Below, piece after piece: positions 35,471-44,688 of a stretch of DNA of 64,000 nt. The notes under the pieces are model-generated. The model saw nothing but the letters and a program-made list of their open reading frames with translations. It ran no database searches and had not been told where the DNA came from. The stretch comes from Desulfurococcaceae archaeon MEX13E-LK6-19 (GTDB taxonomy: Archaea; Thermoproteota; Thermoprotei_A; Sulfolobales; Desulfurococcaceae), in NCBI GenBank assembly GCA_029637525.1, contig CP072660.1:248001-312000 (forward strand). Reading direction: 5' to 3'. A program made the position numbers and the translations under genes. The number at the start of each line of letters is the position of its first letter. Within the stretch, counting starts at the first letter, position 1.

Positions 35471-35947
35471 ATGGATTACGGCTATATTGCTTATTTGTTA
35501 ATATTGATTGGTATTATCCTCATAGCTGTAGAGATTGTTACGCCTGGCTTCTTTATAGCTATTCCAGGTACTATTGCAATAATATACGGGTTTGTAATAT
35601 TGTTGTTTCCATGGATTCTGGAGACCTGGTGGGGGCCCTGGATTTTACTGCTCCTAGTGTTTCCAATAGGCTACATAACTTACACAATCTATAGAAGATT
35701 ATCACCACCGGCATCACCAGTTACAGAAAGCTATGAGGGGTTAATAGGCAAGACAGGTATTGTTGTTGAGACCGTTAAACCCGATAGTCTTGAAGGGAAG
35801 GTGAAGATAGGCAGCGACATATGGTCTGCTACATCAGATCGAGTAATCCCTAAGGGAGAGAAAGTTATTGTTGTTAATGTCGAGGGAGTCCATCTTATAG
35901 TTAAGCCTATTGATAAGGAGACAAAATCTTTTTCTAAAAAACAATAA
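35471..35947 (+). CDS. NfeD-family membrane protein
   Basis: 158 residues from the ATG at 35471, chosen for the GAGGTG site five bases upstream; a frame start at 35426 adds 15 residues. Three to four hydrophobic helices (IAYLLILIGIILIAVEIVTPGFF) precede an OB-fold domain with GLIGKTGIVVETVKPDSLEGKV, the short NfeD-1b layout. NfeD proteins pair with SPFH proteins; the stomatin homologue starts 26 bases downstream. Role: membrane microdomain or quality control. Confidence 0.85.
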   Translation: MDYGYIAYLLILIGIILIAVEIVTPGFFIAIPGTIAIIYGFVILLFPWILETWWGPWILLLLVFPIGYITYTIYRRLSPPASPVTESYEGLIGKTGIVVETVKPDSLEGKVKIGSDIWSATSDRVIPKGEKVIVVNVEGVHLIVKPIDKETKSFSKKQ

Positions 35948-35973
35948 ATAAGTACATCCCAGGAGGGATTATT

Positions 35974-37083
35974 ATGGATCCTGCTAGCCTATTGTTGTCA
36001 TTATTTATGGCAATAATAATAGTGATAATTTTCGCCAAGGGAATAGTTGTTATAAGACCATGGGAAGTGGGTATCTACATAAGACTAGGGAAATTCGTTG
36101 GAATACTGAGACCAGGTGTGCACTGGGTACCCCCATTTATAAGCCGTGTGGATCGTATGGATTTGAGAACCCAGGTGGTTGATGTACCGCGTCAAGACGT
36201 GATAACGCGTGATAACTCGCCTGTAACGGTAGACGCTATCGTATACTTTAGGGTTGTTGATCCTAAGAAAGCCTATTTTGAAGTAACTGACTACAGACAG
36301 GCAATAATTTCTTTGGCACAAACAACACTACGTAGTGTTATAGGCGACATGGAGCTCGATGAAATACTGTATAACCGTGCTGCAATAAACGCTAAACTAA
36401 GACAAATACTCGACGAAGCAACCGACAAGTGGGGTGTTCGTGTAGAAACTGTTGAGATAAGAGAAGTAGAGCCTAGCCCCACAGTGAAGAGGGCTATGGA
36501 GGAACAGACAAGTGCAGAAAGAGAACGTAGAGCAGCAATACTACGTGCTGACGGAGAGAAGAGAGCAGCAATACTGAAAGCAGAGGGAGAAAAGACTGCA
36601 CAGATACTACGTGCTGAAGGTGAGCGTATAGCCGCTATATTGAGGGCCGAAGGAGAGAGACTTGCCACAATACTAAAAGCACAAGGTGAAGCACAAAGAC
36701 TGAGAATACTTGCTCTTGGAGCAGCAAGCTTACATAGCCACGCATTAACAGCCATGAGCCTTAATACACTCGAGAAGATGGCTGATGGAAAAGCAACTAA
36801 GATAGTCATACCATTCGAAGTCTCTAAACTCATAGAAGGGATATCAGCATACGTAGGGAAGGGGGTACGTGAACCGCAGGTAAGCGAGGTCGACATAGAA
36901 AAACTATTAAAGCTGATAGGAAAGCCCGAGAAAGTACTAGGCTCCATACCAAGTTATGAAGAGCTTACAGCAGAAGTAAGACAAGCACTAGAAGAAGCAA
37001 GAAAAACCAAACTAAGACCAGCCGAGCTAGCCAAAGAAGCTGATGAACTTCTCAAACAAATAGAAAAAGAAGAAAAGAAATAA
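35974..37083 (+). CDS. SPFH/stomatin-prohibitin family protein (slipin)
   Basis: 369 residues. N-terminal membrane anchor (LFMAIIIVIIFAKGIVVI), SPFH domain with RPWEVGIYIRLGKFVGILRPG and DVPRQDVITRDNSPVTVDAI, then a long charged coiled coil with repeats like RAAILRADGEKRAAILKAEG (about 180-240). It oligomerises at the membrane. Operon partner of NfeD directly upstream. Confidence 0.92.
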   Translation: MDPASLLLSLFMAIIIVIIFAKGIVVIRPWEVGIYIRLGKFVGILRPGVHWVPPFISRVDRMDLRTQVVDVPRQDVITRDNSPVTVDAIVYFRVVDPKKAYFEVTDYRQAIISLAQTTLRSVIGDMELDEILYNRAAINAKLRQILDEATDKWGVRVETVEIREVEPSPTVKRAMEEQTSAERERRAAILRADGEKRAAILKAEGEKTAQILRAEGERIAAILRAEGERLATILKAQGEAQRLRILALGAASLHSHALTAMSLNTLEKMADGKATKIVIPFEVSKLIEGISAYVGKGVREPQVSEVDIEKLLKLIGKPEKVLGSIPSYEELTAEVRQALEEARKTKLRPAELAKEADELLKQIEKEEKK

Positions 37084-37184
37084 CACTCTTTTTCTACCTA
37101 AACAATTATTTCTATTTCTACATACCACTATCAGACATTTACTATTCACGTAATTGGTTCATAGTGAAGAAATAGGGGAGTGAG

Positions 37185-37304
37185 TGGCGCCGGGGGCGGG
37201 ATTCGAACCCGCGCGCCCCCCGTGGGGGCAGTGGGTCTCCCTAGCCTCGACGAGCCGGAAATAGGTCTCGAGCCCACCCCCTTGGGCCGCTCGGGCACCC
37301 CGGC
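37185..37304 (-). tRNA. tRNA-Ser (CGA) with 30-nt intron
   Basis: Minus strand: acceptor GCCGGGG/CCCCGGC, discriminator G, encoded CCA; anticodon stem GTGGG/CCCAC around CTCGAG, anticodon CGA, with intron 37237-37266 between bases 37 and 38; long variable arm GCCCCCACGGGGGGC; T arm GCGGGTTCGAATCCCGC. Confidence 0.93.
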
Positions 37305-37324
37305 GCTCCTAGTGGTTTCCTTCA

Positions 37325-38170
37325 TTAATCATTTAATTTTAGTATTTGTCTTATATACTCATCTATTTCCCTACCTATCTCACTAGATCTCTTGTATGTT
37401 TCCTCAATAGTTTTCATTAATGCTGCTTTAACGCCCTCTGATTCCAGTGTCATGAGACCCCTTATTGTTGTACCTGCTGGTGTTACTACCTCATCCCTAA
37501 TTTCCAGTGGATGATGACTAGTGTTCTTAAGCAACAAAGCTGTCCCCTCAAGTACGTCAAGTATACTCTTGTATGCTAGTTCTCTCGGCATACCACACGC
37601 TACTGCACCAAGTACTAAAGCATCTATAATTTCCGTGATGAAGGCTGGTGCGCTTCCTGCCAAAGCAGTCCATATATCAAGGAATTCCTCGGGAACCCAG
37701 TAAACACTACCCATACACTTAAAAACTTCTTCAACAATCCTATGATGACCACAATCTTCCTCATGAGAAGCTATTGCCGTCGAAGACTTACCAACAATAA
37801 CATTTATGTTAGGCATTGCCCTATACAATTTAGCCCCTTTAAGCACTTTCTTGAGTGTAGCGAGTCTTACACCAGCCATAATAGAGATTACTATTTTACC
37901 TTCCCAATGCTCCTTATCAACTTGCTGAGCAACAGCAGGAAAATGGTGGGGTTTAACAGCTAATATAATCAAATCAGATTCTTTGACCACGTAGTTGTTA
38001 TCCCTATAAGCGATAGCTCCTAATCGTCTAGCGTTCTCGAGAGTGGTCTCACGTCTCCCTGTAGCATAAACCTTGATGTCAGGAAAGCATTTCTTCAAGG
38101 AAATAATAATAGCTGAGCCTATACGCCCGGCGCCAATTACAGCAATAGCATTAATGTTGTTTAACACCAA
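37325..38170 (-). CDS. proC: Pyrroline-5-carboxylate reductase
   Basis: 281 residues. N-terminal NAD(P) loop AIAVIGAGRIGSAIIISLKK; LIILAVKPHHFPAVAQQV; KIVISIMAGVRLATLKKVL; C-terminal signature VVTPAGTTIRGLMTLESEG. It reduces pyrroline-5-carboxylate to proline, the last step of proline synthesis, in the cytoplasm. Length is normal for the family. It stands alone between two tRNA genes. Confidence 0.92.
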   Translation of the reverse strand: MVLNNINAIAVIGAGRIGSAIIISLKKCFPDIKVYATGRRETTLENARRLGAIAYRDNNYVVKESDLIILAVKPHHFPAVAQQVDKEHWEGKIVISIMAGVRLATLKKVLKGAKLYRAMPNINVIVGKSSTAIASHEEDCGHHRIVEEVFKCMGSVYWVPEEFLDIWTALAGSAPAFITEIIDALVLGAVACGMPRELAYKSILDVLEGTALLLKNTSHHPLEIRDEVVTPAGTTIRGLMTLESEGVKAALMKTIEETYKRSSEIGREIDEYIRQILKLND

Positions 38171-38270
38171 ATTCTCTAAACCCCTGTCAAGTTAGGTTGT
38201 TTTATAACTATATTGAAGTTGTTAAAAAACCATGTCTATATAGGAGACATGGTTTTTAAGTAAAGAGAAC

Positions 38271-38349
38271 TGGTGCGGCGGCCGGGATTTGAACCCGGGA
38301 TCTCCGGCGTGGCAGGCCGGCGTCCTAGTCCAGGCTAGACGACCGCCGC
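38271..38349 (-). tRNA. tRNA-Gly (GCC)
   Basis: Minus strand: acceptor GCGGCGG/CCGCCGC, discriminator A, encoded CCA; anticodon stem CCGGC/GCCGG around CTGCCAC with anticodon GCC; T arm CCGGGTTCAAATCCCGG. No intron. Confidence 0.95.
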
Positions 38350-38416
38350 AACTCCAGGTTTTAGTTGAAATAAGATTTGGGGTTAAATATTTTCCTTATC
38401 TAGCTTGTATGTTTTG

Positions 38417-40297
38417 CTATTTTGCTTCTACAACTTTCTTTTCTTCTTTTTCTTCCACCTTCTTGGTTATTTCAGCTATCTTCTTTGCTCTTCTTGAGAG
38501 TTCTCGTAGTATATCATTCTTGGATATTATGCTGACTAGTTTCCTGTCTTCACTTAATACTGGTATACCATTGAGATCAGCTTCTTTCATCATATCTATT
38601 GCTTTAGCAACCAACGTATCTGGTGTTATATACTTTCTATAGGGCACCATAGCATCCATTGCCAGTAGTGGAGTGATCTTGACATATCTACCTTTGCGTG
38701 CTGCTCCTTTCACGAGTTTACGAACCCAGATCAATCTTCTTGACTTAGTGCCTGTCACTGCATCCTCGTATGCGACAAATATTAGTCTGTTTGCCGAAAC
38801 GACTCCAAGCACATTGCTTCCATCATATACTGTTACTGCATCAAGGAACAATGTCTTCATTTTATTCACTACATGGTAGAGACTATGGAATGGATTAACA
38901 CACGCCATTTTTCCTGGATATATTATGTTTTCAGCAAGAATATCTGTTAGGAGGCGCCTAGCTGCTTCTATAATGTTGTCCTTAGTTATAAACCCAATAA
39001 TTTCTCCCTTATCATCTACTACAAACGCTATTTCTGCCTCATTGGATACGAGTTGTAGAGCAACATCCTCGATTGGTGTGTCAGGCTTGACTCTTGGGAT
39101 ATTCCTAGTCATTATATAGTCTATGAAGTACCTGTCTTTTGGTCTACGTCTCCATAACGGTCCTTTGAGTCCTAGCGCATGTAACATATTCCATTTAGTG
39201 ACAACACCTACTATATCGCCTTTCTCATCGACTACAAGTAGGTAGTCTGTTTTCTTTCTGAGCATTTCTTTCCTAGCATGCTCAACAGTATCGTTTATTG
39301 TGATCGCGGGTAATTCTTCCACTAAAACATCCTCAGCTTTAATACCAGCATAGACTGGTTTCACTAATGGTTTTGCTGAAAGCACTTCAGTTAATAGCCG
39401 TTCTTTAGTAACGTAAGCAATTCTTTCTTCTCTAGCAACAGGTACTGGTATAACGCGTGCAATCGGCACTGGTACTCTACCAGGCTTTGCTCCTTCAATG
39501 TATGCCCTAACTATGTCCTCATATGTGACTACACCAATGAGCTTACCTTCATCATTAATCACAGGAACTAGTGGTATATCATGCTCGGCCATGACTTTAG
39601 CAACCATTTCAACAGGCATATCTTGTGTCGCAACCAGGACTCCTCTCAGCATTATACGCTGGACTTTAGCTGGAGTCGTTATGTGTTGCTCACTTTCGCG
39701 ATGGAATAACCATCGCCCACTTTTTATAAACTCCTTGTATGTCACTAGACCCATAGGAATAGGTTCTTCAAGACTTCTAACGACGACAACGCCCGGCTGT
39801 CCATGGAATACTATTCTACTCCATACTCTATTTACACGGTCCTTCCAGGAAACCATGTACTTCTCTAGGTCCTTTGTAGTCATTATTTCTGCAACAGACT
39901 CAGCAAGAGGTCTATAACCTGTTTTTATTAAGTATGAAAGCATGTCGTTGTATGAGACAACGCCGAGCAATCTATTGTCTTCTTTACTATGTACTACTGG
40001 TGCACCGATTACCTTGTGTTCTCTGAATAATCTAAAAGCGTCACCTATATCGTCTTCAGCAGTTAGAATAGGGTGTTCACGTAACGCATCTCTTACACGA
40101 ATACTGGTATGATGCGAAGTAGGCATAATTAATTCTATAGGCGTTAGGAAGCCAAGCACCTTCTCCTCAGTAATGGACTTAACAACAGGGATAATTTCCT
40201 CGCCATACTTCCTGGCTTCAGCCCTGACAACAGTAAGCGGTATTGATAGATCATAGAGTACTAGCCTAGGTCTTCTAGCAACATCCCAAATCCTCAA
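38417..40297 (-). CDS. Multi-CBS-domain protein (about eight CBS motifs)
   Basis: 626 residues composed almost entirely of CBS motifs, recognisable by repeats such as DIPLVPVINDEGKLIGVVTY, TDYLLVVDEKGDIVGVVTKW, AEIAFVVDDKGEIIGFITKD and NGIPVLSEDRKLVSIISKND. I count about eight, i.e. four Bateman modules, with no catalytic domain attached. CBS pairs bind adenosine nucleotides, so this is probably a soluble nucleotide-sensing regulator; its target is unknown. The C-terminus ends in a Lys/Glu-rich tail. Confidence 0.85.
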   Translation of the reverse strand: MRIWDVARRPRLVLYDLSIPLTVVRAEARKYGEEIIPVVKSITEEKVLGFLTPIELIMPTSHHTSIRVRDALREHPILTAEDDIGDAFRLFREHKVIGAPVVHSKEDNRLLGVVSYNDMLSYLIKTGYRPLAESVAEIMTTKDLEKYMVSWKDRVNRVWSRIVFHGQPGVVVVRSLEEPIPMGLVTYKEFIKSGRWLFHRESEQHITTPAKVQRIMLRGVLVATQDMPVEMVAKVMAEHDIPLVPVINDEGKLIGVVTYEDIVRAYIEGAKPGRVPVPIARVIPVPVAREERIAYVTKERLLTEVLSAKPLVKPVYAGIKAEDVLVEELPAITINDTVEHARKEMLRKKTDYLLVVDEKGDIVGVVTKWNMLHALGLKGPLWRRRPKDRYFIDYIMTRNIPRVKPDTPIEDVALQLVSNEAEIAFVVDDKGEIIGFITKDNIIEAARRLLTDILAENIIYPGKMACVNPFHSLYHVVNKMKTLFLDAVTVYDGSNVLGVVSANRLIFVAYEDAVTGTKSRRLIWVRKLVKGAARKGRYVKITPLLAMDAMVPYRKYITPDTLVAKAIDMMKEADLNGIPVLSEDRKLVSIISKNDILRELSRRAKKIAEITKKVEEKEEKKVVEAK

Positions 40298-40451
40298 AAT
40301 ACTTCACCCCATTATATACGCCACATTTTCCTCATATGTGATACAAACTAGAGTGAAATAATATAAAACTATGGTTAATCTCATCATCTTAAAATTATAT
40401 AAACCACCGCTATAATTAATTAGGCTGGGTTCCCACTGAAGAAAAAGAGAA

Positions 40452-40526
40452 GCCGCCGTAGTATAGCCCGGTCAAGTATGCGGGCCTTTCGAGCCCGTGA
40501 CCCGGGTTCAAATCCCGGCGGCGGCA
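40452..40526 (+). tRNA. tRNA-Glu (UUC)
   Basis: Acceptor GCCGCCG/CGGCGGC, discriminator A; anticodon stem CGGGC/GCCCG around CTTTCGA, anticodon TTC; T arm CCGGGTTCAAATCCCGG. CCA is not encoded, unlike the other tRNAs here. No intron. TTATATAAA about 55 bases upstream is the nearest TATA-like element. Confidence 0.95.
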
Positions 40527-40724
40527 TACGTCCTTAATTCCTCTATTATATCATCCTCATTTTCATTCATTTTATTCACCAAGACATGGGCCAACATAGG
40601 TAAATCTTGTTTATAGCCTGTATAACAATACGGTAGGATAGTTGGCAGAACAATTTTAGTTCAGAAACGACACAGCAGACAAAAATCTACACTAAGTTGT
40701 TTTATGAAAAATAATTTGTTGAGC

Positions 40725-41012
40725 TTAAGAGACCATTTCACCTGGTGCAACAGTTATTTCTTCTCTTCTACGTCCCAAGCCCCATGCGGCTATTACAAGT
40801 ATAATTATTATAATCATTGTTACCAGATGTAGTTTAATGTTTCCTATAACTTCTTTTTTGATAAGCTCTCCACCATACTCATTGTCCTGTTGCGCATAAG
40901 CAATACCAATGACTCCTAGTGCAATTATTATTACCAAGACAAGCCATATAATAGCTGCTTTGTCACGGTGGCCAGGTTCTATCGTGTATTTAACTGACAA
41001 AACAACCACCAA
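40725..41012 (-). CDS. Two-helix membrane protein, unknown
   Basis: 95 residues with two hydrophobic helices (AIIWLVLVIIIALGVIGIAYA and LVTMIIIIILVIAAWGLG) linked by a short acidic loop. Divergent from the symporter gene, sharing its promoter region. It could be an accessory subunit, but there is no direct evidence. Confidence 0.6.
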   Translation of the reverse strand: MVVVLSVKYTIEPGHRDKAAIIWLVLVIIIALGVIGIAYAQQDNEYGGELIKKEVIGNIKLHLVTMIIIIILVIAAWGLGRRREEITVAPGEMVS

Positions 41013-41144
41013 TAAGTATAATTCTATTAGAGTTGTATATAAACTTTAACATAACATTTGAGGTAATGAAGAAAAATTTTTTTGCTAGGAAAGAGACAAA
41101 ACTAGTAGTACTTGCATTTTATAAATGCTAATGGTGGGCTTGTC

Positions 41145-42683
41145 GTGCCCGGTATTATGGATACCATAATTGAATGGATCAACATTATTGATGGTCTTGT
41201 ATGGGGCCTACCAATGATAATAATCCTGGTATCAACAGGCCTCACGATCAGTATTCTTGGTGGCTTCTTCCAGATCAGGAAATTTGGTCTTGCTGTAAAG
41301 AATATGGCTTGGAAAGGTAAGAAAGGTGCTGGAGAAGTTCATCCCTTCAAGATCTGGGCTATGGTAATGGGTGCAACTATTGGTGTAGGAAACATTGCTG
41401 GTGCTTCTACAGCTGTTAGATTGGGTGGTCCTGGAGCCGTCTTCTGGATGTGGGTCTGTGGTATTCTAGGTATGGGCCTGAAAGCCGCCGAGGTTACTCT
41501 AGGTGTTTGGTCTAGAAGAGTTAAGCCTGATGGCACTATAGAGGGGGGTACCGCATACTACATTAGGCGAGTACCCAAGATAGGTCCTGCTCTCGCTATT
41601 CTCTTCGCACTCTTTGCTTGGATTGCTGCCTTCGGTATAGGTAACATGGTCCAAGCCAACAACGTTGCCTTGGGTGCAGAGTATATCGCTAGAGCTTACG
41701 AATTCGATGTGTATACAGCTAGACTTATCGCAGGAATACTAATGTTCATCGCAACAGCATTGGTAGTCATTGGCGGTCTAAAGAGAATCGCTGAAGTAGC
41801 AAACTACCTAGTTCCCTTCATGGCAGCATGGTACATTATATTCGGTCTCGGACTATGGGCAATGTTTGCCTACAACTTACCAAAGACAATAAGCCTGATA
41901 CTAACAGGAGCATTCACCCCACTAGCTGTCGGTGGAGGTATAACAGGCTGGACAGTATACCAGGCAATAAGATACGGATTTGCAAGAGGACTCTTCTCAA
42001 ACGAAGCAGGTCTAGGTAGTGCTCCAAACGCATATGCCTATGCTGAATCAGACCACCCAGGCAGACAAGGATTCTATGGCGTCTTCGAAGTGTTTATGGA
42101 CACACTAGTAATATGTACAATCACCGTCATAGCTGACATAACTACTGAAGCATATATCGCAATGAGCCCTGAAGGCAAATTCTATAGTGGAGCAGCCCTA
42201 GCTATGGAGGCTTTCTATAGAGGCTATGGAGTCTGGTCAGCTGTAATCCTAGGTATAGCTCTAGGACTGTTTGCCTACACAACAATTCTAACATGGGAGT
42301 TCTATGGAGAAGTGAACTGGAAATACTTCTGGGTTAAGACACTAAGACTGCCAGAAAAGCCTATGGTATGGATCTGGAGAGTCATATGGATAATACCATT
42401 GATACCAGCTGCAATTGCTGGAGAACTCTTCGAAACATTCTGGACATTCTCCGACATGGCAAACGGCTTGATGGCAATACCTAACCTAATAGCCGTGGTA
42501 TACTTTGCACCAGTAGCACTAGCATTACTCAAAGACTTCTACACAAGACACTGGTATGAAGCAGAGAAAGCTGCTACATCAACAGGTGCAGTAACACAAT
42601 TAAAGTTATTCATTAAAGACTTCTTGAGATCAATAGTCACTCCAACATACACACTGATAACAGAAAGAAAAGAATACATCTAA
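41145..42683 (+). CDS. Sodium:alanine/glycine symporter (AGCS family)
   Basis: About 512 residues from the GTG at 41145, which has GGTGGG seven bases upstream; frame starts at 41112 and an ATG at 41157 are alternatives. AGCS landmarks: VSTGLTISILGGFFQIRKFG, ATIGVGNIAGASTAVRLGGP, GGTAYYIRRVP, and GLFSNEAGLGSAPNAYAYA. About ten to eleven membrane helices. It imports alanine or glycine with Na+, consistent with peptide/amino-acid heterotrophy. Confidence 0.9.
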   Translation: MPGIMDTIIEWINIIDGLVWGLPMIIILVSTGLTISILGGFFQIRKFGLAVKNMAWKGKKGAGEVHPFKIWAMVMGATIGVGNIAGASTAVRLGGPGAVFWMWVCGILGMGLKAAEVTLGVWSRRVKPDGTIEGGTAYYIRRVPKIGPALAILFALFAWIAAFGIGNMVQANNVALGAEYIARAYEFDVYTARLIAGILMFIATALVVIGGLKRIAEVANYLVPFMAAWYIIFGLGLWAMFAYNLPKTISLILTGAFTPLAVGGGITGWTVYQAIRYGFARGLFSNEAGLGSAPNAYAYAESDHPGRQGFYGVFEVFMDTLVICTITVIADITTEAYIAMSPEGKFYSGAALAMEAFYRGYGVWSAVILGIALGLFAYTTILTWEFYGEVNWKYFWVKTLRLPEKPMVWIWRVIWIIPLIPAAIAGELFETFWTFSDMANGLMAIPNLIAVVYFAPVALALLKDFYTRHWYEAEKAATSTGAVTQLKLFIKDFLRSIVTPTYTLITERKEYI

Positions 42684-42738
42684 GGCAATCAAAAATACTG
42701 GCAATACCATATTATTTTTTCAAAAACATTGCTACAAA

Positions 42739-43197
42739 CTATCTTTGCTCTTTTATAATCTTGAGCCTATAGAGAATAATAGCCAGTAGTGCTGTTGATG
42801 GGAGACCCAATGGTATTTCTTTAAATGTTGTCGCTTTACCATACTCAAGTTCTTGCTTCGTGAAATCAGTATCACCACCATTAATAGTTATCGCTACATC
42901 GCCATTAGTATTAAAGATCTCATCAATAAGCATCTCATTACCTCTACTGGTAACCATATAATTATCTTTTATACCAAGAACATCAATAATATCCTTTAAC
43001 TCGGGCAGTACTATTAACGGCTTATTGAGCTTATAAGATAGTTTATTTACTTCAGGTACACCTATTTGAGCCGCTGCTCCGATAGGTTTAACTATTACTG
43101 GGATAACGTTATCATCAAATGCATAAGCTGTTTTCACGAATTCAATAACTTTATGAACACTCGACACATTATATAGTATTACAAAAAGCTTCCCCAT
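42739..43197 (-). CDS. COG4080-like protein (SPOUT-type, formerly RecB-family nuclease)
   Basis: 152 residues from the ATG at 43197; the upstream gene stops at 43199. Sequence MGKLFVILYNVSSVHKVIEF, then NVIPVIVKPIGAAAQIGVPE and KPLIVLPELKDIIDVL, and a GLPSTALLAIILYRLKI end resemble archaeal COG4080 proteins, annotated variously as RecB-family nuclease or SPOUT methyltransferase. It is coupled to a DNA methyltransferase, TFE and Trm56 genes. Function uncertain; RNA methylation is plausible. Confidence 0.55.
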   Translation of the reverse strand: MGKLFVILYNVSSVHKVIEFVKTAYAFDDNVIPVIVKPIGAAAQIGVPEVNKLSYKLNKPLIVLPELKDIIDVLGIKDNYMVTSRGNEMLIDEIFNTNGDVAITINGGDTDFTKQELEYGKATTFKEIPLGLPSTALLAIILYRLKIIKEQR

Positions 43198-43198
43198 G

Positions 43199-44167
43199 TT
43201 ATATATCACCTGAATCCAGTTTTCTCGCAACTTCCAAGGCTACAGCCTTAGCTAAAGGTACAGGAACGGCCTCACCCACCTGGTTATACTGTTCATCTCG
43301 TCCCCCGAGGAATACAAAACTATCGGGAAATCCCATTAATCTTGCCTGTTCTCTAACTGTTAGAAATCTATCATAAAACGGATGTATAAATCTAGAACTA
43401 CCGAGAACAGTTGGAGCAATCTTATTGGGGTCAAGTCTTATCAAGTTAGGCAATCTCCTCTTAGCACCCTCATAATAGATAAGGGCTTGACCCCACTTAA
43501 GCCTAGAAATCCTTCTCAGTTTTCTATCAGATAAAGGAGGTATTTCATGATTAGGTAAATGGCCTCCTTCAGGAGGAAGACCTTTCAGAGCCTCCTTTAC
43601 AGTTATATACTTACCTAAACGAGGCGGCGATATCTTAATGTTAGATATAAATACTCTAAGCCTATGACTAGGTGTTCCATAATCTTCTGCTTTAAGCACA
43701 TTGAAATATATGTGACTATATCCTGCTTGTCTGAATTCTCTTCTCAGGGCTTTTTCAAGACCATCATCCATAATAGCCGGCACATTCTCCATGACGAATA
43801 CGCGTGGTTTTATATCAGAGACTATTCTTATGAAGTGTAAAGTCAATTGCCCTATGGGGTCTTTGTATAATCTATCGAGAGGGTTTTTCTCTCTTCTAGG
43901 ATTAGATCCTGTGAAGGGTTCGCATGGCGGACTCCCGATAACAACGTCGATATCCTCTCCTACGAGTTCTTGAATTAGCCTACCGCTAATGTCCTTTATA
44001 TCCTCCGCTAGAACAAGTGTTTCAGGAAAATTCATCTTGTAAGTTTTGGCTGCAGCCGGCAAGTTATCTATAGCAAGCAAATGCTTGTACCTACCACTTA
44101 ACTTAAATCCCAGAGAGAAACCCCCAGCCCCACAAAATAAGTCAATTATCTTGTATTTAGGCTTCAT
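43199..44167 (-). CDS. DNA (cytosine-5) methyltransferase
   Basis: 322 residues with ordered m5C motifs: I IIDLFCGAGGFSLGFKLSG, IV VIGSPPCEPFTGSN with the catalytic Cys, VI VFVMENVPA, VIII SHRLRVFISN, IX FLTVREQARLMGFPDS and X YNQVGEAVPVPLAKAVA. The target-recognition region is short. It transfers a methyl group from SAM to C5 of cytosine in DNA. No restriction gene lies nearby, so it is an orphan. It stands between COG4080 and TFE in a tight operon. Confidence 0.9.
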   Translation of the reverse strand: MKPKYKIIDLFCGAGGFSLGFKLSGRYKHLLAIDNLPAAAKTYKMNFPETLVLAEDIKDISGRLIQELVGEDIDVVIGSPPCEPFTGSNPRREKNPLDRLYKDPIGQLTLHFIRIVSDIKPRVFVMENVPAIMDDGLEKALRREFRQAGYSHIYFNVLKAEDYGTPSHRLRVFISNIKISPPRLGKYITVKEALKGLPPEGGHLPNHEIPPLSDRKLRRISRLKWGQALIYYEGAKRRLPNLIRLDPNKIAPTVLGSSRFIHPFYDRFLTVREQARLMGFPDSFVFLGGRDEQYNQVGEAVPVPLAKAVALEVARKLDSGDI

Positions 44168-44169
44168 TT

Positions 44170-44688
44170 TTAGAGAGCACCAAACGAACGTAGAGTTTCC
44201 TCTATCTCATTAATACGTTTCCTAAGGATCTCAGCAGCCTTCGAGCCATCATATTCCTCAAGTAAGGCTCCACATCTAGGACAGATAAAATCGTATGCCA
44301 TGGCTTCCTCTATAGTGTACCTTATTCCCTCTTGAGGGCAATAGAATAAGTCTTTACGATTCTCATACTCTAGTCTTATCTTGAGTTTCTCTAAAACACG
44401 TTTAAGTCTTGCTATGACAACTCCTTCTAGATTATCATAGTTAACATACCATCCATGCTGTCCTCTTTCCCTAGAGCTTGTTCTTCTAAACGAGATAAAT
44501 CCTTCTTCAGCAAGTGCTTGTAGCAATTTTCTTGCTTCATTAGATTTAAAGCCGAGCTCTTTACCGATATTTTCTTCTGGAACAAAAGTTCCTTTTTCAA
44601 CAAGATACATGAATACCTTTCTTGCTTTAGGCCCGTATATAGCTTCAATAAGCTTGGCAGCAACGTCTATTATATTCCGTTTACTCAA
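44170..44688 (-). CDS. tfe: Transcription factor E alpha subunit (TFE), zinc ribbon with a missing cysteine
   Basis: 172 residues. The N-terminal winged helix (KARKVFMYLVEKGTFVPEEN; ARKLLQALAEEGFISFRR) is followed by the linker and a zinc-ribbon region. The second knuckle is FICPRCG, but the first reads FYCPQEG, so one of four expected zinc-ligating cysteines is Glu. TFE helps TBP/TFB recruit RNA polymerase and opens promoter DNA. It overlaps Trm56 by eight bases, a pairing seen in several archaea. The C-terminal helix ends ETLRSFGAL. Confidence 0.88.
   Translation of the reverse strand: MSKRNIIDVAAKLIEAIYGPKARKVFMYLVEKGTFVPEENIGKELGFKSNEARKLLQALAEEGFISFRRTSSRERGQHGWYVNYDNLEGVVIARLKRVLEKLKIRLEYENRKDLFYCPQEGIRYTIEEAMAYDFICPRCGALLEEYDGSKAAEILRKRINEIEETLRSFGAL

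Noticed and set aside
36291-36947. Long minus ORF (218 codons) opposite the stomatin gene
   Set aside because: Ser/Ala/Ile-rich mirror of the repetitive coiled-coil coding region; no homology sense.
37180-37386. Plus ORF across tRNA-Ser
   Set aside because: Antisense translation of tRNA and ProC end.
38289-38642. Plus ORF of 117 codons
   Set aside because: Antisense of tRNA-Gly and CBS gene.
40508-40597. Minus-strand ORF of 29 codons running into tRNA-Glu
   Set aside because: Overlaps the tRNA on the opposite strand and has no ribosome site; likely chance, possibly a gene remnant.
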